This document shows positions 56,058-64,000 of a stretch of 64,000 nucleotides of DNA, one piece after another. The stretch's first letter is position 1; each line of letters opens with the position of its first letter. The notes under the pieces were generated by a model. That model had not been told where the DNA came from and searched no databases. It worked only from the letters and a program-made list of their open reading frames with translations. Location: assembly GCF_905147365.1 (NCBI RefSeq), contig NC_056420.1:8070001-8134000 (forward strand), written 5' to 3'. The translations under genes and the position numbers were made by a program. Source of the DNA: Aricia agestis. Its lineage: Eukaryota > Arthropoda > Insecta > Lepidoptera > Lycaenidae.

Positions 56058-57669
56058 GATACTCTTTTACTATTAAAAAGATTCACACTAGCATAGACAC
56101 TTGATTTACTCTTTTAGAATTAAAACTACACATTTAACACTAGCATAGACGCTATAACTTCTTTTGGCAGATAAGAATAAAACGTAGGATAAAACATTGC
56201 ATAAGTTAAGCAATGTTGATATCTGTCAAGTTTCTTTTCTCACGTATCAGCCAAAAACAGAACATTGTATATAACTATGACGTATGTACTATAGGTACGT
56301 ACATTATGGATATTTAATTAAGAGTGGTTCAGTCACAAAATATAGCTTTAAAAATATACCACAAATGCTGTCTTCTTTACTGTATACATTAGGGATCTTT
56401 TGAAAACAGTTATTAGTAATGTGTTTGTAAATATATGTAACATAATTACTTTGTGACATCATAATATCGTAAAACAGTTTGTGCACACAGCTAATCCCAA
56501 GAAGCCTCATTCGAGACAGTAGAATCGAACATCGAACACTATAATATTACGATGGAAACGATTTATAAGTGTAATAAACTTCCGCTTCCGCCATGCAAAA
56601 TTAACACTTACTCCAAATGTTAACGGATCACGTACATTTAATGCTGACTATTATTTAATGAAGAGTTTTAAAATACTTGCACTCTTCATTTATTTAAAGA
56701 AATTTCAAATTACTAATTTTCGCTGAGTACACTTAAATACTTATCCCTGGTACAATGGCATTACTTACGACCGCACTCATATACATTTAACAATCACTTA
56801 ACTTTAATTTAATTGTCTGACGTTGTACCTAGTGGCATAATAGAACAGCAGCAATGATACAGAGGTAGCTCCGCCTACGGATCTAATGCATGATTAACAT
56901 TATGTATGCGTTGAGAGTTGAGACGTTTGGGGATTTACCTGGCGTATGTATGTAACATATAATATTAGATGAAGCTATTAACATAATATCTACCTTTACC
57001 TTTATTATTCAGTAATAGTTCTATCCTCCTAGAATAGAGAAGGCCCTGGTTTTTGAAGGACAATTAGTGATAACTAAAAAGAAATCAGGGCTTCCAAATT
57101 CCAATGAAACCTGTCGCATGGTTTTGGTAAATATTTTTTTAAACAAGCGCGATAGCCTTGTTATAAATATTTTTGATTAATAAGCTGTTATTGTTTGAGG
57201 AATCTTCGGAATATGTGCTGATTTCGTCAACATAAAAAGCCGAACACGCTAAGTGCCTATAAATATTCCTAAAAATAGAAGAAGAAAACACCGAAGGAAA
57301 AAACGAATAAAATATAAGGGCGCAATATCGGAGGCCAATTTTTGCGGAAATCCGCAAAACTTATAATACAATTGACTATTCCGATTCGAGGATAAAGTTA
57401 ATAATTGAAAATTCTTCCATTTTATTGCAAAACTTGTTCGGCTTTATCGGCAATTTTTCGACGAACTATTCCTGTGGATTGGAGCTTATTACTGGAACAA
57501 TGGACATTGGACATATTAAAACTGATTACCATCGTCGTTATCGTTTGTTGATTTAAAATTATGTTTTGAGAATAATTATACGACTTAGCATGGTCAAATG
57601 AATGTGATACTTGGACCTTTTTCGAGGCAATTTTGTCTTTAAAAAGATTAAATTTATGTTTGTCTAATC
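56058..57669. other. intronic stretch without recognisable features
   Basis: AT-rich. No element edges recognised. The minus-strand frame at 57422-57697 runs into the next hAT MITE and has no known domain. Confidence 0.45.
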
Positions 57670-57839
57670 CAGCCTTTCCCAAAGTGGGCGATAACACCCC
57701 TTGTGGGTGCTGAAGGTCTAAAAGGGGGCGGTGTGGGACCCTGAAAAATCTGGATGCATATTAAATTGAAACAATGGGGGTGCTAAAACATATATTTTCT
57801 CAATGTGGGCAGAAGACAAAATAAGTTTGGGAACCACTA
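57670..57839. mobile_element. hAT MITE
   Basis: The left end CAGCCTTTCCCAAAGTGGGC and the complement of the right end TAGTGGTTCCCAAACTTATT are related inverted termini. Flanks GTCTAATC (57662-57669) and ATCTAATC (57840-57847) agree at 7 of 8 bases, a hAT-type duplication. Confidence 0.78.
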
Positions 57840-57939
57840 ATCTAATCTATAGTTAAAACTAATCCAGTGGCTAGTCACATGACATTTAATATGAAGTATT
57901 GTTATTCTCTTTGTAGCTCGAACCATAGTGTCTAATTTC

Positions 57940-58196
57940 GGGCGCTTTTCCGCATGCCGTTGATAAAATGCACCTGGCTACGCGTGTGTTGCCCGCATGA
58001 CAGGAAAAACATACATATTATGCATTTTTTCGTTCAAGTTTCGCGCGACATTAAATAAACGATCGCCGCGCTAGGCATTAAGTGGCATTAACCAATGACC
58101 GCACGGTAAATTTTCCGAATCTGAGTCGAACGGAAATCGAGAATCGCCCTGCAGATCCGCGCGCGGGCGATAGCACGCATGACAGGAAAAGCGCCC
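57940..58196. mobile_element. MITE with GGGCGCTTTTCC termini
   Basis: GGGCGCTTTTCC / GGAAAAGCGCCC are perfect inverted ends. GCATGACAGGAAAA occurs at the right end and again at about 57995, a subterminal repeat. GC-richer than its surroundings. Confidence 0.7.
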
Positions 58197-58679
58197 CTCG
58201 GTAAAGTACAATTCTGTCGTGCTGGTGAATCACACATACGTTTTTACGTCTTACAATAAAACGTTTTTACTTTATCAAGACAATATATTCAGCATATTTT
58301 ATCTCCGGGCTTAAGACCGCCTTAAAAGCTTGCAGATTGTTTTAACCTAAAAATATGTTGAGCCATCCACTGAAACGACTTAGAGTAAGAATAAATAAAA
58401 CGGATTTTAATAAATTAAGAGGAATGGTTAGCAAACGTTTTGAGGATTCGCCAAATATCAAAAAATTAAAAACTGAGAATTCCGTTGTCTTGTAATCGTA
58501 TTTCTTATGTTTACTAGAATAGACAGAACTATAACGAGTAGGTTGACTTAGAAGGTGTCTTGTACGGTAAATGAGATCAAATTCGGAAAAAAATGGTTAC
58601 GTATAATAAGTTTTTTAAGATTAATTAAAATGAAGAATGTGAATTTCAGCGATAGTAAAATTATAATTATTATTATACT

Positions 58680-58852
58680 GAATTTCTTCCTCTTGAAGCC
58701 CAAACCGCTGAACCGATTTTGCTGAAATTTGGTATGGCGATAGATTGATTCCCGGGAAACGACATAGCATACTTTTGTTCCGGAAAAATGTACGGTTCCC
58801 GCGAGATAAATTAGTTTTTACGCAACGGAGTTGCGGACGTCATCTAGTAATA
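58680..58852. repeat. family-F element
   Basis: AAACCGCTGAACCGATTTTG, TTCCCGGGAAACGACATAGC and CGCAACGGAGTTGCGGACGT, ending CATCTAGTAATA. Confidence 0.7.
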
Positions 58853-59214
58853 AACCTGATGATAGAATTTAATTCGTTCTAAAATTATGAAATGGGGGAC
58901 CTACCCATTACCTGATAAAATTTTACCTGAGTGGAAGTGGTGGAAGTGTGAAAATTGAATTATGTAGCTCTACCGACGTAATTGAACTGCAGAAGAAAGA
59001 AACAGGCAGAAGTGGCTATAGAAATGTAGAAACAATTATTGATTATCTTGACATCTATGTGGGTTATTGTATCGAAACCGATCTTGTAAAATATTAATAT
59101 TATACGAAATAATACTGTGGAATAAGTGCAAGAAAAGTGTATAATTAATGCTGTGATTCTTTTAAACCTAGCTTAAAAAATATGGTTTGAAGACGTTCCA
59201 AAGTTTTGACGATT

Positions 59215-59735
59215 TAAGAGGATACACCAGAGGCGAGAGAAATTGAAAATAGGTATTTGAAAATGTATTGCTGTCTCAATGTATGCTGTCTAAATGTAAT
59301 GTATTGTAATCTCAAGTCTCCCACCGCAGAGCGCGATAGAGACAACACGACAAAAGTTCTAATAAAAGAACAGAAAATCTTCGATTCGTTGTCCGCTGAT
59401 TCCTTCTCCAAAACTTAACCGATTTAAGTACTTTTTTCTTTAAAAATTAAAGAAAGGCTTGAGTTGTGTTCCTATGTTTTACTTTTTTTGTATATTTTAG
59501 CCAGTTTTGTTTTCTAGGTGTTTGAACACAGAGGAAAATCTTGCCATTTTTTTGGGTTTTTGGACGTTCTTATCTTTTTTAATAATAAAATTATGAAAAA
59601 AAAAAAGAAAACATAGGGACATGCTAATAGTGGCCATAGATATTCAGGGAAAAAATCATAACTCTACCGGCATTATCCAGGGAGGAAACAGGGGACAGCG
59701 TTTGTATGGAAAAACGGTGGTGTGGAATCCTCTTA
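59215..59735. mobile_element. MITE with TAAGAGGAT termini
   Basis: TAAGAGGATACACCA at the left pairs with TGGTGTGGAATCCTCTTA at the right with small differences. 520 bp, with a diverged GTATTGCTGTCTCAATGTAT-type internal repeat. The minus-strand frame inside has no known domain. Confidence 0.6.
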
Positions 59736-60057
59736 TACAATACGTATTAATTAATTTTCTCCTTCAAAATAGCCATATTATTTATTAAGCGAATTTCACC
59801 GTGTTAAATAATGCTGGTACTACGTGTTTTCTCGTTAATATATATTGTAAATATTGTGTATTTTCGAATGTGTTAAACATTTCGGGAAAAACATTATTTG
59901 CTCATTTCCCCTCTTTCATTTACCGATAAATTAACGACGAGGTAATTTTAAACACTCACCCATAAATTTCGGTCCAGACATGGTTTAAATTACTTTCTAC
60001 TCGTGTGCACTGTTTTAATGCCCATGAGCCAAAATTCATGAGCAGGTATAATGTATA

Positions 60058-60321
60058 CAGTGTGTAACAAAAATAAGTAATAATATTTTAGGGTGTGTAT
60101 GTGTTCCTTGTAGAGAGTTCACTGTGAAAGAGAGAAGAAAGCAGAAAGACGAAATTTTTTTTTCACTTTTGTAAGGGCAAGGGCCCGAGCGTCACGAGTT
60201 TCAACATACAAAAGTGAAAAAAAATTTTGGTCTTTCAGCGCTGCTACTTTCACAGTGATTTCTCGACAAGGAAAACGTACACATACCCCAAAGTATTATC
60301 ACTTATTTTTGTTACACCCTG
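60058..60321. mobile_element. MITE family H with TA duplication
   Basis: CAGTGTGTAACAAAAATAAG / CTTATTTTTGTTACACCCTG are inverted termini with one mismatch, flanked by TA on each side. The interior arms also pair (TTCACTGTGAAAG / CTTTCACAGTGA and CACTTTTGTAAG / CATACAAAAGTG). Relative of 31473-31710. Confidence 0.8.
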
Positions 60322-61142
60322 TATAGTATCTACAGTCTAGGTGCATTCTATTTACTTTATTTATTTCTTACACTTATCTAGCATGACTAGTGAGACATGT
60401 TCAATACTCGAGGACGTGATATTTGGCTACTAAATTAGTTGAAAAAAAAATATCAATTGATCACTGAGTAAATATAGCTTAAGAGCTCATCTGACTCTAA
60501 AAATCAAACATTGTCTTTCTCTCTTCACACTCACGCCCGTCTTTCGTATGCCAGGTGAAAAAGGACGGCGCGGAATCATCGCCGAGTTAGTTTTACTTCA
60601 ATAAAAGACGAACTATAATGATTATGAAAAAAGTGTTTTGAGCAAATTTAGGTTTTATCAATACCTTTTTAGATATTAAAAAATATTAAAGAAAAGACAG
60701 CAAACTACGAAGATCCAAGCAAAAATGTGTCTAAAACAAGGTTTTTTGTAAAAAAGAAACTGTTGAGCATTTTTTGAGTAATCGTGTTTTCGTCTTGAGC
60801 ATTTAATCTTTATGAACTAAAGTTACTTGTGTCAAAAAATCAGTTTTCTAGACCTTACAGATTTTGAGGTCTAGGTTAAAGTATGCAGTCAAGTTAGGGT
60901 CATATGGGCTCTTAAAGTTAAATAATTATTTACCCAACGCATGGACACCGCGCGCGGGGCGCATGCCACCGCGCCGCTGCATAGTAATTTACTAAGTGTC
61001 CATGATTCATTTATTTAAAGGGAAATTTGGTCAAAAATTAAGAAAGTACCTAATTTTATTACATAATTATAATGAGAATCGCGTACCGAGTGAGTCCTTA
61101 AGTATTAATCATGTCTCACCAGTCATGCTCAATTCTGTACAA
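60322..61142. other. intronic stretch with minor inverted repeats
   Basis: Short hairpins near 60849-60875 (CTAGACCT / AGGTCTAG) and 60939-61008 (GCATGGACAC / GTGTCCATG) around a GC-rich patch. Nothing coding. Confidence 0.4.
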
Positions 61143-61500
61143 CTAGACGTTCCGCGCGGCTTCTCCCGCTCAAATTAGGAATTTCACAACAACCGTAAAT
61201 TTTTCCACAAAAAAGAGTCTATGTCCTTTCACGTGGTCCTCTCTATATCTGAGCCAAATAACATAAAAATTGCTTTAGTAGTTCGTGAGATAAGCACTTT
61301 CAAATATTTTTTCCTGTTTTTCCATATTTTCCTCTGTTTCTTCGGTCTTATTAGTCTTAGCGTGTAGCCTATAATCTTCCACGATAAATGAGCTATCTTA
61401 CACTGAAATAATTTTTCAAATCGGACCAGTAGCTCCTGAGATTAGCGCGTTCAAACAAACAAAGAAACAAACAAACAAAAGCAAACTCTTCTGCTTTATA
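61143..61500. repeat. family-L element
   Basis: ACTAGACGTTCCGCGCGGCT with TCTCCCGCTCAAATTAGGAA, AATCGGACCAGTAGCTCCTG, and an AAACAAACAAAGAAACAAAC tail ending in TTATAATATTATAATAAGAT. Confidence 0.72.
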
Positions 61501-62212
61501 ATATTATAATAAGATACAGATGTAAACTGCGTTTGTCTGTATAACATTTTCACCGATGAATAGATTTGAATGAATTTTGAATCCTTGATATTTTTATGAA
61601 ATTGTACGCTTTACATTCATTAAATAAATTTATGCGCCACCGAAGACAAAATCACGTCCAATATTATTTAATTATTTCAATTTTATCACTAATATTTTTT
61701 AATTTCTAAGTACAATTCAATTTTTTTAAGTATTCAAGAATATTCTATTAAACACTAAGGCAGATTAGCTTGGCCAGCAGGATTAAAAATGTTTTTTACT
61801 TCACCCCATTATTTTTAAGTCGCCGTTAACCCCTTTTTAGACATAAATTATCTTAATCCCCGTTTAAGCGCCATAACGCGACAAACGATCCAAGATATTT
61901 CTGCCGTTAATTAACGCTAATTTTATTGGCGAAACGTTCGCCTGAAGGCTTCGGGTCTTTGTGGAAATTCGCCCGAAAAGGAAATATCGTATTTCCTTTC
62001 CTAATAAGTAATTTTATAAGAGGAAGGTTGCGAGAAAACACGGGATCCTTATCTTACGCCAGGGGGCAACTCTCGTACCTCGAATACCGAATATATTTCG
62101 GAAATACACAACAAAGATCACTAACAACATATTTTGTCCATCATTCAACCGCAGGAGACTATTAAAAAGCCCATAAAAGTTACAAAAGATCAAAAGTCAC
62201 AAGGACCTAAAC

Positions 62213-62564
62213 CAGCGCTGCCAGATTTTTTTTGTGCCAAGTCGGGACTTTGGAACTTTATGACTGAAAAACCGGGATTCTTCAGTCAAAAGCGGGACAA
62301 AGTAAAAAAAGGTATAAAATCAAAAGTTTTTTGATTTTTTTTCTTTTCATTTGCGTTAAAATAACGTTTACGTGACAATAGATAAAGGAAATCCACCCCT
62401 CTACCGCCCACACTCTTATCTTCATTACGCACCTTTCTTTCTCAGCACGCAGCACGTACGTTCGGGCTTTCCCCGAAAAGCGGCACTGAGCCTGTCCCGC
62501 GCTGGACATTTAATAATGAAAAAATCGGGACGTCCCGCCAAAATCGGGACGTCTAGCAACGCTG
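62213..62564. mobile_element. hAT MITE with perfect 8-bp duplication
   Basis: ACCTAAAC lies at 62205-62212 and 62565-62572. Termini CAGCGCTGCCAGA / TCTAGCAACGCTG are inverted repeats with two mismatches. Subterminal CGGGACGTCCCG and CGGGACGTC words repeat near the right end. Overlapping frames on both strands are chance. Confidence 0.88.
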
Positions 62565-64000
62565 ACCTAAACTATCTATATTCAGCGTATAAAGTCAGAT
62601 TTTCAATAAAAGCTACGTAAAGTCCCACAAACATTTGCCATACCGCGGTAAGACGCCAGCGGCTAGACGACCGAAACAATATTAAAGACTATAAAGAACG
62701 AAAAATAAACAGGGGACGCTCGGGTAATGAAAATTTCCTCTCAAACATAAAACTGCAACTTTGAAAATATGCTCCATTGTTTTGTAATCGCAAAAGGAAA
62801 CGTGAAATAAATTTTCTGATACGTACGTTTTTAAATACAAAAGTATTTTCAATTTTTAGTTTATCGGACAGTGCGAAGGTTTAAAAAGAAAAGGCAGTCA
62901 GGAAAATATGTTTGCGATTGTAAAAGAAAAATTATTTCCACCTGAAAATATTATGTTAACATTATACTGAATTAATTGAATAGTTTACTTTTTTTTTTAA
63001 ATATGCAGTTGAAACAAGTTTTAAAGTGGTAAACTGAATCTTTCTTTGACTGTACGTGATTACGTTGTACTTGTACACAGGCAAACAAACAGAAACACAA
63101 TTTCACATTTAGGTATATTAGAATAAATACTGAAAACCAATACTTACTATACTTCCCACGGCTTTAGTGCTCTAATCCGAGATAATATACGAGAAGCTTA
63201 ATCCACCAACAGTCAATAGACATAAGCTTCAGAAGGTCACAAGTGGACAACAACAATAAAACTTTCGGCCGAGCTTTCCAGAGCTTCGGAGCAATCTAAT
63301 TAAAAGTTGCAGCTTTCGCTGCGCGCAGAAAACTTTACTGAACCGTGGCCGAATATTTTTGCCGACTGCGGAACTGTCATTGTAACTACCGTTGAATGGG
63401 GAAAAGCTAAGAAATAATAAACATTCATTCCAATTAACCAAGTTTTCTGTGAATACAAAGTGTATTTGACATAACGAGTACAAATATGATAAAGCAAGCT
63501 CTAAAGCGACAGGATTTTAAGGTATATATGGGGCGGGCGATCCGATCCGGCCGGACTGATCGCAGGCCGACCTAGACGTTTGTACATTCTCGTGTGTAAT
63601 GTGTATGCAAGAGTCCAGTTAACCGTCTAAAGTCTAAACTCTAAAGCTTGCCAAAGGAATGTCTCAAGAAATACCTGTAACTTGCGACTGTGCCAGAATG
63701 GATTGAAAAACGTATCCACTCTAACACAGTCGAGTAAAAAGTGTTTAATTATAACAACTAATAAGCCATGATTTATTAAAATTAATCTCACAATCGTCAG
63801 AAAAGCTTTCAAAGTAATTTCTAATTACAACTCAAATTAGAGGCCGATTAATAATTTTAATGAATAGGTCCAGCTTGACTTTCCAAATTGCCTAGATTAG
63901 TCTGAAATGTTCTAAAGTACATTGACTTTTGTGCGAAAGAGAGCGAAGATTCTGTGAACACTTCTAATGAAATATATTATTACTAGGGTGACAATCATAT
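62565..64000. other. intronic stretch, mostly unassigned
   Basis: AT-rich. 63545-63575 (GGACTGATCGCAGGCCGACCT) resembles the complement of part of 39330-39360, possibly a diverged MITE. The frames at 63229-63497 have no known domain. Confidence 0.4.

Larger units (their letters stand above)
10507..64000 (-). other. probable upstream intron of the furin-like gene (incomplete, at least 53.5 kb)
   Basis: Upstream of the prodomain exon on the minus strand I found no sequence able to encode the expected signal peptide or first half of the prodomain. I also found no other cellular exon. The whole stretch is therefore best read as one very large, repeat-filled intron, or as intron plus upstream region. 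This is inference from absence: short 5' untranslated exons would not be visible. Confidence 0.6.

Overview
The window looks like nuclear DNA of a moth or butterfly. It is AT-rich and packed with short interspersed repeats that are typical of Lepidoptera: tailed elements with GTCTGTCTGTCTGT tracts, copies starting with CCCGCGCGGCTTCGCCCGCG, the GGGTTCCGTACC / CGAGTCNGACTCGC family, and SINE-like units with AGCGCTTGCGCTGTGTTTCG. There is no bacterial-style gene packing. Almost every open frame in the window is chance or transposon debris.

One cellular gene is recognisable. Three consecutive internal exons of a furin-like proprotein convertase lie on the minus strand at 10347-10506, 7757-7899 and 1-90. 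They have consensus splice sites and compatible phases (0 in, 1, then 0) and give 131 uninterrupted codons. In order they encode the end of the inhibitory prodomain with its KKR cleavage site, a linker with further KR sites, and the start of the subtilisin domain up to the catalytic Asp. The rest of the catalytic domain lies beyond position 1. The signal peptide and early prodomain lie beyond 64000 or were not recognised. The window is therefore mainly introns: 7.7 kb, 2.4 kb and at least 53.5 kb.

The introns are a graveyard of mobile elements. From low to high coordinate: an internally deleted mariner-like element (794-1682); a defective piggyBac with TTAA duplication (5629-6926); a MITE with a nested LINE 3' end (8061-8517); a SINE-like element about 17 bp from a furin splice donor (9994-10328); a Harbinger-like element with a MADF remnant (11525-11981); a miniature LTR element (TRIM) with PBS, PPT and AATA duplication (13256-13960, second copy 55628-56057); foldback MITEs (18071-18255 and others); a 580-bp near-palindrome (23404-23983); a tRNA-derived SINE next to an unclassified transposon family with a conserved N-terminal peptide (24930-26021, second copy 45257-45586); a 61-bp inverted repeat enclosing a hammerhead-ribozyme-like motif (33879-34297); a 4.2-kb DIRS tyrosine-recombinase retrotransposon (49930-54117); and three hAT MITEs with near-perfect or perfect 8-bp duplications (54810-55095, 57670-57839, 62213-62564).

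The most unusual items are the hammerhead-like motif inside perfect inverted repeats, the DIRS element with its diagnostic internal complementary region, the unclassified element family A, and the long hairpin. No CRISPR array, rRNA or functional tRNA gene was seen.
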